Source: Chlamydiales bacterium
GTDB lineage: Bacteria > Chlamydiota > Chlamydiia > Chlamydiales > Simkaniaceae
DNA length: 64,000 nucleotides
Direction of reading: 5' to 3'
NCBI GenBank assembly: GCA_024233515.1
Contig: JACKPO010000008.1
Span: 1 to 64,000, forward strand
The notes under the pieces are model-generated. The model searched no databases and was not told where the DNA came from. It saw only the letters and a list, made by a program, of their open reading frames with translations. Positions within the stretch are counted from its first letter, which is position 1. Every line of letters begins with the position of its first letter. A program made the translations under genes and the position numbers. Below are positions 35,253 to 44,148 of the stretch, one piece after another.

Positions 35253-37174
35253 GGGAAATTTTCAATGGTTATTGGTTCTAGTTCATCTGCCGGCTCGAAG
35301 CCAAACACCTTTCCATAAAAGTAAAGCTCACTATCGAGAGCCTTCTTAATATTTTCAGACATCCTAAACCCGTGCCCCTCCCCTTCAAAGAGAAGGTAAG
35401 CGGTTGGAATTCCCTTCTTCTTAAGCACCTCAAACATCATCTCAGACTGCTCAGGTGGAACAACTCTATCCTCCGCCCCTTGAAATAAAATAATCGGGCA
35501 CGATAACTGATCTGTATGATGGATCGGACTCAGGGCCCGATACTTTTCCTTCTCTTCCGGATAAGGGCCAATCAATCCATCAGTGTAGTGCATCTCAAAC
35601 TTGTGGGTATGACACGCAAGCGCCTCTAAATCGGAGATTCCATACGAACAGACTCCCGCCTTAAACACATCGCGGAATGTTAGCGCCGCAAGGGTGGTAT
35701 ACCCTCCAGCACTTCCCCCCGAAATCGACATCCGTTCTCCATCAACACGCCCTTCTCTCACAAGATAAAGGGCACCATTGACACAGTCATCAACATCGAC
35801 AACGCCCCAGTTCCTATTGAGCCTTTCGCGGTACTCCCTTCCATACCCTGTACTCCCCCCATAGTTCACATCCAAATATCCAAACCCACGCGACGTCCAA
35901 AACTGCGTTTCCAAACTCAAAACTGCTCGAGAACAAGCGGAAGGCCCCCCATGACTTTTCACAATAAGCGGGGGATGACCTGTTCCCTCATAATTTTTAT
36001 TCTTCGGTGGATAATAGAACCCATAGGCCGTTTTCCCCCCTTCTGTTGGGAATTCAATCACCTCAGGAGAAGAAAGGTATTCGCGATCGATCGTCAGCTC
36101 TTTTGACTTCCTGAGCCGCTTCAACTTTTTTTCCTTCACATCGAAGCTTGCTAAAACACGCAGCTCCGTGGGCGATGCTCCAGTAAAATAGAGCTTGCTT
36201 CCCACCACTTTAAAACTCCCATAACTCGTAAACGGAAGATCGAGCTCTTCTAAAGTCTTCTCTCTTGGATCAATAATCCCCACATGATCGATCCCTTTCA
36301 CTGTATAAACAGTTGCAATCCGTCCATCGTCTAAAAAGCCGTAGTTTTCCATCCCGAAAACCCACAGAGGTTGACCAAACTCGGCCTCCATTGGGCAAAG
36401 AGACTCCCCATCTCCCTTATAGATGTTCCACCATCCGCTTCGATCAGAAACATAGTGAAGGACCCCTTCTGGTGACCACATCGGTTGGAAAATCGACTCA
36501 TCCTTTCCTCCCGCAACCGCTCGAACATCAACAAGATTTCCTTCCTGATCTAAATTTCCTACCCAAAGGGTCGATCCATCCCAAGGCATATTCGAATGAT
36601 CCCACGTTAAAAAGGCCATCTGATTCCCTTCAGGATGGAGGGTCGGCATCGAATAAAAATCATGCCCTTCATGAAGGACTTTTCCTCCCACTTCAACAAG
36701 ACGGTTGATCACCTCATGTTCAGAAACGTGCTCCTCTTCGACAGCGTAGACCTTTTCACCAGACACCAGAGGATTAGCATAACGCTTCCCCTCCTCGACA
36801 AAAAGTGGCTCCACCAGTCCTGCACGATCTCTTCGATAAAGTCCCCCATCATGAAAGTTGGAAAAATAAACCACTCCATGAGCAACAGTAAAAGCTCCGC
36901 CACCATATTCATGGACACGACTTCTCGCATTATAGGGGGCCTCTAAACAATCGATCGCCTCTCCGTCCCACTTGACCACCACAGAACGCCCTTGCTCCTC
37001 CGGTCTCATCTCATTCCAATAGAGAGTCTCCCCATCTATGACGAGATCCCCCAAACGAACTGTTGATTCCACAATCATTGAAGAAGTGATCGGGGATTCC
37101 CACGATCCATAAGGTTTAGCCGTGACCATCGCTGTCCAAAGGGTTAAAAATATGAGCGTCTTACAAAATTTCAT
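35249..37174 (-). CDS. Exported S9 family (prolyl oligopeptidase-type) peptidase
   Basis: A 641-residue serine peptidase. A signal peptide (MKFCKTLIFLTLWTAMVTAKP) precedes a seven-bladed propeller-like N-terminal domain (blades with repeated short WDG and YFSN-type motifs to about residue 370). The C-terminal alpha/beta hydrolase domain has GGSAGG with the nucleophile Ser488, then GAEDRVVPPEQS (Asp) and EGEGHGF (His). This layout matches dipeptidyl-peptidase/acylaminoacyl-peptidase enzymes that cut short peptides, here probably in the periplasm. It is co-transcribed with the LbtU-like porin and could process imported peptides. Confidence 0.92.
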   Translation of the reverse strand: MKFCKTLIFLTLWTAMVTAKPYGSWESPITSSMIVESTVRLGDLVIDGETLYWNEMRPEEQGRSVVVKWDGEAIDCLEAPYNARSRVHEYGGGAFTVAHGVVYFSNFHDGGLYRRDRAGLVEPLFVEEGKRYANPLVSGEKVYAVEEEHVSEHEVINRLVEVGGKVLHEGHDFYSMPTLHPEGNQMAFLTWDHSNMPWDGSTLWVGNLDQEGNLVDVRAVAGGKDESIFQPMWSPEGVLHYVSDRSGWWNIYKGDGESLCPMEAEFGQPLWVFGMENYGFLDDGRIATVYTVKGIDHVGIIDPREKTLEELDLPFTSYGSFKVVGSKLYFTGASPTELRVLASFDVKEKKLKRLRKSKELTIDREYLSSPEVIEFPTEGGKTAYGFYYPPKNKNYEGTGHPPLIVKSHGGPSACSRAVLSLETQFWTSRGFGYLDVNYGGSTGYGREYRERLNRNWGVVDVDDCVNGALYLVREGRVDGERMSISGGSAGGYTTLAALTFRDVFKAGVCSYGISDLEALACHTHKFEMHYTDGLIGPYPEEKEKYRALSPIHHTDQLSCPIILFQGAEDRVVPPEQSEMMFEVLKKKGIPTAYLLFEGEGHGFRMSENIKKALDSELYFYGKVFGFEPADELEPITIENFP

Positions 37175-37223
37175 GCAAGCATGATAGCAACCAAGAAATT
37201 ATTTAAGCAAGAACGAAAGTAGG

Positions 37224-37559
37224 TCAAACTTGGCGCGCGCGCCCTTTCCAATGTTGTGTCGGATACTTCGCCTCAGTCATCTTCAACTTCTTTTCAGAAA
37301 TTTCAAGAAGATCGATATCGAGCTTCATCGCTAGAAGGAGGAGATTGTTGAAGATATCAGCAATCTCTTCTTTGATGTGTTGCGCCGTTTCAGGATGATT
37401 CATCACGGTCTCACACTCTTCGAGAGTGAGCCAACGGAAAATCTCAGCGAGCTCTCCCGTTTCAGAAATGAGGGAGAGGACAAGATTTTTGGGATTATGA
37501 AACTGATCCCACTCTCTTTCAGTGACAAATTTACGGAGCTGATCTTTAAGTATGTCCAT
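37224..37559 (-). CDS. MazG-like nucleotide pyrophosphohydrolase (dCTPase type)
   Basis: A 111-residue MazG-like protein of the RS21-C6/dCTP pyrophosphatase group, which hydrolyses non-standard or excess dNTPs to monophosphates. The Mg-binding EXXE and EXXD motifs are SETGELAEIF and EEIADIFNN. KYPTQHWKGRAR closes the protein, as in family members. It is divergent from the transporter gene at 37577 and separated by 17 bases. Confidence 0.9.
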   Translation of the reverse strand: MDILKDQLRKFVTEREWDQFHNPKNLVLSLISETGELAEIFRWLTLEECETVMNHPETAQHIKEEIADIFNNLLLLAMKLDIDLLEISEKKLKMTEAKYPTQHWKGRARQV

Positions 37560-37576
37560 ACTCTCTCTTATAAAAA

Positions 37577-38842
37577 ATGACAGAAAAAGAAGGAAGGACT
37601 ATCTTCCATTCTATGAATGTATCCCTTGGCGTTTTGATCCTTGTCTTCCTCGGCATTGCCCTCAGGCAACTCTTCCGTCTCCCCTTGCGCATTTGGCAAA
37701 TCATGGGGATTGGCGCAGCGATCACCCTTTTTACAGGACAAATCTCCCTCCATCAAGCCCTTCATGCAATCGATTGGGATATCATCTTCTTCCTATTTGG
37801 GATGTTTTACGTCTGCAGCTCGCTCGAACAAAGTGGCCTCATCCACAACTTTGTCTCCCGCCACCTCTTGGAGGATTGTTCCAAGAAAGCCCTCGCCTTT
37901 TTTATCGTCTTTGGGATGGGGATTTTCTCCGCTCTCTTTATGAATGACACCCTTGCTATTTTAGGAACGCCTCTTCTCCTAAAAGTCGCTCATCATCGCC
38001 GCCTTCAAACGACTCCCCTCCTCCTTGGCCTAGCCTTTGCTATCACCATCGGAAGTGTTTGCTCTCCCATCGGCAATCCCCAAAATCTCCTCATCGCTCT
38101 TCAAGCGCCCATTGGCGCCCCCTTTGCCACCTTCCTAAAATATCTCGCTCTACCCACCCTGATCAATCTCATCCTCCTCTACTTCCTCCTCCTAAAATGG
38201 ATGAACAAACCTGCCCACTACCACCATGAGATCGAAGAGACCGCTCCCCACAATAAACGGCTGATGACCCTCTCAAAACTTGCCCTTCTGATCATCATCG
38301 TCATGATCGGCTATAATCTCATCGCCTCCTACCTCCCGATTCTTCCCATCCCCCTTCCAGGGATCGCCCTTATTCCCGCAGCTTTTCTTCTGATCCTCGG
38401 CCCTAAACGAAAAGAGATTTTCTCCCATCTTGATTGGGCGACTCTGATTTTCTTTATCGGACTCTTTATTGTGATGAAAAGTGTTTGGATCAACTCTTCC
38501 CTAAAAACGGTCCTCCTCTCCCCTACCCCATGGATGGAATCGATCCCGGGTGTCATGACCCTCAGCGCCCTTCTCTCCCAACTGATTTCGAACGTCCCCC
38601 TAGTTGCCCTCTATCTCCCCACTCTCACCCAACAACCGGCCGCCACTTACATGGCCCTTGCCGCAGGCTCAACCATCGCTGGCAACTTCCTTATCTTCGG
38701 CGCCGCCAGCAACTTTATCATCGCGCAAAACGCCGAAAAGCGGGGCGATCTATCCTTTACCTTCTTCACCTTTGCCAAATATGGCATCCCCCTCTCGCTT
38801 CTCAACTTCGCCATCTACTGGCTCTCCCTCACCTACCTCTAA
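37577..38842 (+). CDS. Ion transporter of the ArsB/NhaD/SLC13 group
   Basis: A 421-residue integral membrane protein with about ten segments. The GMFYVCSSLEQSGL, NDTLAILGTPLLL and IGNPQNLLIAL motifs, plus AAGSTIAGNFLIFGAASNFI in the second half, are characteristic of the ion transporter superfamily (arsenite/citrate/Na+:H+ antiporter-like). Two related halves with a reversed topology are visible. ATG 37577 has no clear binding site; ATG 37613 (MNVSLGVL) is an alternative that starts directly before the first segment. Substrate unknown. Confidence 0.85.
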   Translation: MTEKEGRTIFHSMNVSLGVLILVFLGIALRQLFRLPLRIWQIMGIGAAITLFTGQISLHQALHAIDWDIIFFLFGMFYVCSSLEQSGLIHNFVSRHLLEDCSKKALAFFIVFGMGIFSALFMNDTLAILGTPLLLKVAHHRRLQTTPLLLGLAFAITIGSVCSPIGNPQNLLIALQAPIGAPFATFLKYLALPTLINLILLYFLLLKWMNKPAHYHHEIEETAPHNKRLMTLSKLALLIIIVMIGYNLIASYLPILPIPLPGIALIPAAFLLILGPKRKEIFSHLDWATLIFFIGLFIVMKSVWINSSLKTVLLSPTPWMESIPGVMTLSALLSQLISNVPLVALYLPTLTQQPAATYMALAAGSTIAGNFLIFGAASNFIIAQNAEKRGDLSFTFFTFAKYGIPLSLLNFAIYWLSLTYL

Positions 38843-38844
38843 AA

Positions 38845-41670
38845 TCAAAGTCTCTGATTTAAAGCCTTAGAAAGGATACTTACGATTTCAACATGGCCAA
38901 GTCTTTGCGCTAATTCCAGAGGTGTTTCTCCTTTCGGCGACCTGGAAACTAAAATGGTATCCTTACACTCAAGCAAGGCCTTCACCCCATCAACATAGTG
39001 ATGCATAATAGCCAAATGCAAAGGAGTATAACCCCAATAGTCCCGATTGACACTAGCTACACATTCGATCAGCCGTTTAAGAACCCGGGTTTGTTTCATC
39101 TCTATCGCAAATTCAAGTGCAGATCTCTTATCATTAAGATCATAACGAATATCTGTTGTCGGGCAGGCCAGAAGCTTCATCGCAGAATATTCATCTTCAG
39201 ATTGAATCGCCCACAGTAAAGGGCTAAGATCATTGACGATTGTGAGATTGGGATCTGCTCCTGCTGCAAGAAGCGCATCGATTGCATGAGATGCCTGATA
39301 CTGTATAGCGGTGAAAAGAGGCGTTTGTCCTTCTTCTCCTTGAAGATTCAGTAACTCAGGGTAGCTTTGAAGCAAGATATTAGTGCATTCCTCAGAATCT
39401 GCCATAGCAGCATAATGAAGAGGAGAGAGCCCCTGAGAATCGGTAATATTTAACTTCGCTCCCTTTTCCATCAGCCATTGAAGGATAGATGGATCCTTAC
39501 ATTTTGAAGCATGGTGGACTAGACTGACCCTGAACGGATCTTTAAAATTCCAATTCTTAATTTTTGGGCTTATCGCCGTAAACCCTGCAAGATCTTCATT
39601 TGAAATCGCATCCAAAACACCCAAAAGCGCATCATCAAGGGGGGAGTCGGGAAGCGGAGGAAATAGGAGTCCTTTGGCAATCAATTCAGGTGATTCGCCA
39701 TCGATCACCTCCATTGCATCATACGGCACTTGCACAGTTGTTCCTCTATGAAAATACCCCAAGAACCGAGAACTTTGAGCTTCAATATCTTCAATAGAAA
39801 TCCCACACCCTCCTCCGATGTGAATACACTCATCGGAAACATCTGGAAGAATCGAAAAAGTTCCCTCTAAAGGGTTAAAGAGAAATCCTATATTCTCAAG
39901 GCAAGCAGTCAGAGGATTTCTAAACCACTTTTCTATCCCTTCTTTAGTTGCCATCCAACTTTTTTTATCTCGCCCTTTCGAACTTGCGATGAGTCGGTTC
40001 AATTCCTTAAAAAACTTCTCACGAACAGATGAATCGCTTGCAGCTCTGGAATAGGTTGGGCCAAGAATCGTTTTTGCATCATCAGAATACAATTGGTAAC
40101 GTGATTTACAGAACTCCAATACCTCCTCAGTAAGATTATTACGCGTTTCTCCTGATAAAAAAGATCCAAAACGCCTTTCAATACACTGATCTAATACATC
40201 AAAAGCTTCTCTCTTGAGCTCTTGTGAGGAATTGGCTCTTTTTAAATACCCCATCACTTGACCTAGTTGAGTTTCGTCCATGGATTCAAACAACGCGAGG
40301 AAAGAAAGCCGCAGCTGATTAGCAGGCTCTAACGGAATGGGAGGGAAGACGTTAGGACACGACGCTTCTACTTCTTCAGACAGATCTCGGCTCAATAGAG
40401 GGATCTTATTGACCTCTTTTAAAGAGTTACAGTAATAACTGAAAAAATTCGCCAGATAAAGAATTTCGAAATACTTTTTACAGATTGGAAGTTGGGGCAA
40501 AAGCTCTTTGATTTGAGCGTTCATGATCTGGCATGCTTCTCTTAAATAGGCATCATGCGTCTTTTCCTCCTCCGTTATTGGAGTTCCTTTCAGTTCCCAA
40601 GTCACATCGAATCCCCCAGCATAAGATAAAGAGGAGCCACTTTTATAAATTGCGTTTTGATGGAAAATAATCTGACCGTTAATCTCGTAAATGTGCTTAG
40701 AGGTAACTTTGGCCCCTTCCTCTCCCAGAAGATCTTTGAGAATTTCTTCAAATGAGTGATAATTGAGCCCTAGATTTTCACAATATTCGTGAAAATCTTT
40801 TGCATGCCTCACAAGAAATTGCTGGGATTTTTCTCTTGTTAGGTTCCAATGATCAATAAACTCTTTCTCGAAGTATCGACCATTCTCCAAACCCTTCATG
40901 TAATAATCCAGCATTCCAAGGGCTTCTCCGACCAAAGTATGGCGATACGAAGGGGGAATAACAGGATAGCTTGTTAACGAGCCGTTGAAATGCAGGCTAA
41001 AAAAGGGAAGATCTCGAAAAACATAAATCCCTCTTGCTACCTCACGTAAAATTTGGAAGGCCTCTCTTTCACTGACCTCAGAGGTTGGAAGATAAAGAGT
41101 GTGTGTTCCTCCTGGCTCTTCAATCGGAAGATCTAGAATTTTTCCATACTTACACGAAACACCCTGCAAATCACCTTTATCAAGACTGAGATAGTTAGGG
41201 ATCTGCCGCGATTTTTCATACGTATTATGGATACGGTTAATAAGCAAATTCTCTTTGAAGGTTTTCATTTCAGGCGAATAACGAGAGAACTTAGGGGTTG
41301 TGAAATGCCCTCCCTTAGGGTTATTTCTATCTGGAACCCATTGCTTAGGAAAGTTGTTTTTTCCTCCGTTAGTGATATCTCCTTCCCAAACTTCCGCCCA
41401 AGCTTGAGTACCATCTGACATCGTTTTAAGAAAAATTTCCTTTCCAAATGCATTGGTTCCGACTTTATTTTTAGGATCAAAAGTAGCTAATTCGATAAAA
41501 GCTCGATTTTCTCTACTATCTTTGCTTAAGTGGCCTATGTCATTTTTAAAAATATGACCGAGCCTGCTTTGATCCTCTGGGATTTTCGGCTGAATCCAAT
41601 CCGAGCTAGCTTCCAAGTGATTGTAAAATAATACAATGCATACCAGCATTCGGAATGCAGTTTTAAACAT
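38845..41670 (-). CDS. Exported ankyrin-repeat protein, possible effector or toxin
   Basis: A 941-residue protein with an N-terminal signal peptide (MFKTAFRMLVCIVLFYNHLEAS). The last 240 residues are ankyrin repeats, about seven of them, with GLSPLHYAA, GQTPLFTAI, GADPN, YTPLHLAI and GETPLELA as clear landmarks. Ankyrin repeats bind proteins and are common in effectors of intracellular bacteria. The unique N-terminal 690 residues are unfamiliar; near residue 90, AWAEVWEGDITNGGKNNFPK has a W-V-G-I-NGG-N-P pattern faintly like some polymorphic-toxin domains. A divergent tandem array of small paralogs starts 83 bases upstream. Confidence 0.85.
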   Translation of the reverse strand: MFKTAFRMLVCIVLFYNHLEASSDWIQPKIPEDQSRLGHIFKNDIGHLSKDSRENRAFIELATFDPKNKVGTNAFGKEIFLKTMSDGTQAWAEVWEGDITNGGKNNFPKQWVPDRNNPKGGHFTTPKFSRYSPEMKTFKENLLINRIHNTYEKSRQIPNYLSLDKGDLQGVSCKYGKILDLPIEEPGGTHTLYLPTSEVSEREAFQILREVARGIYVFRDLPFFSLHFNGSLTSYPVIPPSYRHTLVGEALGMLDYYMKGLENGRYFEKEFIDHWNLTREKSQQFLVRHAKDFHEYCENLGLNYHSFEEILKDLLGEEGAKVTSKHIYEINGQIIFHQNAIYKSGSSLSYAGGFDVTWELKGTPITEEEKTHDAYLREACQIMNAQIKELLPQLPICKKYFEILYLANFFSYYCNSLKEVNKIPLLSRDLSEEVEASCPNVFPPIPLEPANQLRLSFLALFESMDETQLGQVMGYLKRANSSQELKREAFDVLDQCIERRFGSFLSGETRNNLTEEVLEFCKSRYQLYSDDAKTILGPTYSRAASDSSVREKFFKELNRLIASSKGRDKKSWMATKEGIEKWFRNPLTACLENIGFLFNPLEGTFSILPDVSDECIHIGGGCGISIEDIEAQSSRFLGYFHRGTTVQVPYDAMEVIDGESPELIAKGLLFPPLPDSPLDDALLGVLDAISNEDLAGFTAISPKIKNWNFKDPFRVSLVHHASKCKDPSILQWLMEKGAKLNITDSQGLSPLHYAAMADSEECTNILLQSYPELLNLQGEEGQTPLFTAIQYQASHAIDALLAAGADPNLTIVNDLSPLLWAIQSEDEYSAMKLLACPTTDIRYDLNDKRSALEFAIEMKQTRVLKRLIECVASVNRDYWGYTPLHLAIMHHYVDGVKALLECKDTILVSRSPKGETPLELAQRLGHVEIVSILSKALNQRL

Positions 41671-41753
41671 AAAAATCCTAATTCAATATAAATTACAAAA
41701 ATTAAGGGTATATGATACCCTAAATTTTCTTCAAATTTAAACATGGCGAAAAA

Positions 41754-42269
41754 ATGAAAAGAACATTTCCAATCGAAAAGGGATTTCAAGTTGTTGTTTT
41801 TTTCTTAATGGACTTTTGGTGGAAATTTCTAAAAGATGAAATGGTTAAAAGAGGGCTAATCAATCACAAAAAAATGACTCCCCAAGAAAGAGAGTCAGCG
41901 TCTGACGAGGATAAAGCAAAAGATAACCTTCTCTATGACAACGGGATTGTTTTTACAACAATTCTAGCTGATCCCTCAGGGCCTGGAAATAGTTTTAAAG
42001 AAGTTATCCGTAAAAAGTTAGGCATAACACCCATAGACCAAAGTTATGGAATGCTGATTGACGAAGACACGCTTTTTCAGCTTTCAATAGATTTTTGCTG
42101 CTACTACAATAGAGGCTATCAAAAAAAAGGAAAAGATCCACTAAGATTTGCAATAGTTCGGCTTGAGAATATGAGGAAAAATCCCCAGCTACATGAAGAA
42201 GAATGGAATATTTGGGAGAAGGCAATTCAATACGTTAATTCCCCAGGAGACAAGCATTTGATCTTTTAG
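41754..42269 (+). CDS. Tandem array protein A1
   Basis: A 171-residue soluble protein of unknown family, first of four related neighbours. Conserved family features are the FQVVVFF start, a DPSGPGNSFKEVI section, LFQLSIDFCCYYNRGYQ, DPLRFAIVRLENM and the EWNIWEKAIQYV end. It is nearly identical to A2 (42844-43359) over the last 32 residues. It has no signal peptide. The array lies divergent to the ankyrin protein gene, with 83 bases between the starts. Immunity-like function is speculation. Confidence 0.75.
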   Translation: MKRTFPIEKGFQVVVFFLMDFWWKFLKDEMVKRGLINHKKMTPQERESASDEDKAKDNLLYDNGIVFTTILADPSGPGNSFKEVIRKKLGITPIDQSYGMLIDEDTLFQLSIDFCCYYNRGYQKKGKDPLRFAIVRLENMRKNPQLHEEEWNIWEKAIQYVNSPGDKHLIF

Positions 42270-42277
42270 ATTGCTAC

Positions 42278-42279
42278 TA
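42278..42279. other. Empty target site of the MITE
   Basis: The sequence ATTGCTAC-TA-GTGAATATGCTTGATTTATTTAAAACA after gene A1 corresponds to the spacer after gene A2 except that the MITE is absent. This identifies TA as the target dinucleotide. Confidence 0.8.
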
Positions 42280-42322
42280 GTGAATATGCTTGATTTATTT
42301 AAAACACGAGTTCCGATAAGTT

Positions 42323-42775
42323 ATGAATAGAGAGTTTTCTGTGAAAGATGGATTCCAGGTCATTATGCTTTTCTTTCAAAGCCTGTGGTACAATGTCTTA
42401 AAGCCTGAAGCTGTAAGCGTTCTTACTCCTGAAGTGATCGAAGATAATGATTTTTTCTTTCTTACTGTTTGCATAGGCTCATCAGCAGACAAATACTTTG
42501 AAAAGGTCATTGAAAGGACTATGAAAATCCCTCCAAAATATCAGCATAATGGGCTTTATATAAGACAAGAGATGCTTTTTAAGCTATCCATTGACTTCTG
42601 TGAATACTTCAATGAACGTTTTCAAAAAAAAGGCAATGACTCTTTAAGATTTGCTATTGAGCGGCTTGAAAAAATGATAAAATTTCCTCAAGAGTACAGT
42701 AAAGAATGGGGTATATGGGATCAAATGGTCAAAGGTGTTACTCAACACGGCGAAAAATCCCTGGGTTTTTTTTAA
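42323..42775 (+). CDS. Tandem array protein B1 (internally shortened)
   Basis: A 150-residue member of the same family, subtype B. It shares MNRE-SVKDGFQVIM, SSADKYFEKVIE and EKSLGFF with B2 (43577-44092) but lacks about 21 residues near residues 30-55, where B2 has a QINSSRISFDDLK section. It begins 53 bases after A1. Function unknown. Confidence 0.75.
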   Translation: MNREFSVKDGFQVIMLFFQSLWYNVLKPEAVSVLTPEVIEDNDFFFLTVCIGSSADKYFEKVIERTMKIPPKYQHNGLYIRQEMLFKLSIDFCEYFNERFQKKGNDSLRFAIERLEKMIKFPQEYSKEWGIWDQMVKGVTQHGEKSLGFF

Positions 42776-42843
42776 GGAGCTTCATGGAGTTTGCGCTTTT
42801 GAGGTTTTTCCTTTCTTCGTAACCCTATAAATATGAGGAAAAA

Positions 42844-43359
42844 GTGAATAGAACGTTCGCAATAGAAAAAGGGTTTCAGGTTGTGGTATTTTTCCTAATG
42901 GATATTTGGGAGAATTCTCTGAAAAACACAATGATTAAGAAAGACCTTATTAATCAAAAAAAATTCAATCCCAAAGAGTTAGAAAATATAATGCCTCAAG
43001 AAAAAGCTAAAGACGACCTCTATGACGATTGCCATTTTGTTTTTGTTACTGTTTGCGGTGATCCAGTAGGGCCAGGAAGTTACTTTGAAGAAATTGTTCA
43101 ATCGAGGTTAAATGTCCCACCCCAAAAACAACACGAAGGATTAATCGTAGAAGAAAATACATTATTTCAGCTTGTTATAGATTTTTGCCGATACTTTAAT
43201 AAAAAGTTCAAAAGCTACGGGAAATCCTCACTAGATTTCCCCATTGGATGGTTTGAGGACATGAGAAAAAATCCCCAGCTTCATGAAGAAGAATGGAATA
43301 TTTGGGAAAAGACGATTCAATATGTTGATTCCCCAGGAGATAAGCATTTGATCTTTTAG
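42844..43359 (+). CDS. Tandem array protein A2 (GTG start)
   Basis: A 171-residue protein, closest to A1. It starts with GTG at 42844 after GAGG at about 42834; no in-frame ATG lies near. The protein keeps the family landmarks (FQVVVFFLMDIW, DPVGPGSYFEEIV, LFQLVIDFCRYFN) and the EWNIWEKTIQYV ending shared with A1. The spacer downstream carries the second MITE copy. Confidence 0.75.
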   Translation: MNRTFAIEKGFQVVVFFLMDIWENSLKNTMIKKDLINQKKFNPKELENIMPQEKAKDDLYDDCHFVFVTVCGDPVGPGSYFEEIVQSRLNVPPQKQHEGLIVEENTLFQLVIDFCRYFNKKFKSYGKSSLDFPIGWFEDMRKNPQLHEEEWNIWEKTIQYVDSPGDKHLIF

Positions 43360-43369
43360 ATTGCTGCTA

Positions 43370-43531
43370 TACCTAACGTGATTCAAAAGTTGGGAATTTG
43401 GCAAGGCGGCCCCACGCAAATTTTTTTCCTGGAGCGAGCGACCATTGTGCGAGCACAAGGCGCAAGTGAAGGCTAGAAATTTGCTGCAGAGCCAACGCAG
43501 CCAAAAACCAATTTTTGAATCATTTTAGGTA
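43370..43531. mobile_element. MITE-like element, copy 2, with target-site duplication
   Basis: A 162-bp non-coding element very similar to the one at 24328-24491. The terminal inverted repeats (TACCTAACGTGATTCAAAAG and its partner ending CATTTTAGGTA) carry a few mismatches, so this copy is older or more diverged. TA is duplicated at 43368-43369 and 43532-43533. The spacer of the earlier duplicate (42278-42279) shows the same flanks with a single TA, proving an insertion at TA after duplication, or precise loss from the first copy. Confidence 0.9.
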
Positions 43532-43576
43532 TAGTGAATATGCTTGATTTATTTAAAACATGAGTTCCGATAAGTT

Positions 43577-44092
43577 ATGAATAGAGAGGTTTCTGTGAAA
43601 GATGGCTTTCAGGTCATTATGATTTACTTCGAGCCATTTTTTTGGGAATTTATCAAACAAAAAATGGTGGAAAATAATCAGATCAACTCTAGCAGGATTT
43701 CATTTGATGATCTAAAATTAGCAACTGACGATGAGAAAGCTAAGGATTTGCTGCACGAAGATCTAGGTTATTTTTTCATGGTTGTGTGTGACGGATCCTC
43801 AGCAGATAAATACTTTGAAAAAGTTATAGAAAAACGATTACATATCCCTCCTAATAAACAGCGTGAAGGACTCTTTGTTAATGAAAGTATGCTGTTTCAA
43901 CTTGCTGTGGATTTTTGTGAGTATTTCAACGCTCGATTTCAAGATGAAGGAAGGGACTCATTGAGATTTGTAATTCAATGGCTAAAAAATATGCAAAAAG
44001 AACCCGAAAAACATCAAATTGAATGGGATATGTGGAAAAATGTTCTAGTTGATGTTGTTCAGCACGGAAAAAAATCCCTGGGGTTTTTTTAG
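43577..44092 (+). CDS. Tandem array protein B2
   Basis: A 171-residue protein, full-length counterpart of B1. It shares with B1 the start MNRE-SVKDGFQVIM, SSADKYFEKVIE and the ending KSLGFF. Gene order A1-B1-A2-B2 with similar spacers shows that an A-B pair duplicated as a unit. It has no signal peptide and no recognised motif. The MFS gene starts 57 bases later. Confidence 0.75.
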   Translation: MNREVSVKDGFQVIMIYFEPFFWEFIKQKMVENNQINSSRISFDDLKLATDDEKAKDLLHEDLGYFFMVVCDGSSADKYFEKVIEKRLHIPPNKQREGLFVNESMLFQLAVDFCEYFNARFQDEGRDSLRFVIQWLKNMQKEPEKHQIEWDMWKNVLVDVVQHGKKSLGFF

Positions 44093-44148
44093 GAGAGTTC
44101 ATGGGCTTTGCCCTTGTGAAGTTTTTCCTTTCTTTGTAACCTAACGAC

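Noticed and set aside
38842..38860. AAATCA...TGATTT as a bidirectional terminator between convergent genes
   Set aside because: The stem is only 6 bp of weak pairs with no clear T run; too little to call.
42750..42776. AAAAATCCCTGGGTTTTTTT as a terminator after B1
   Set aside because: It is nearly palindromic but leaves no proper loop, and it encodes the conserved KSLGFF protein end that is also present in B2.
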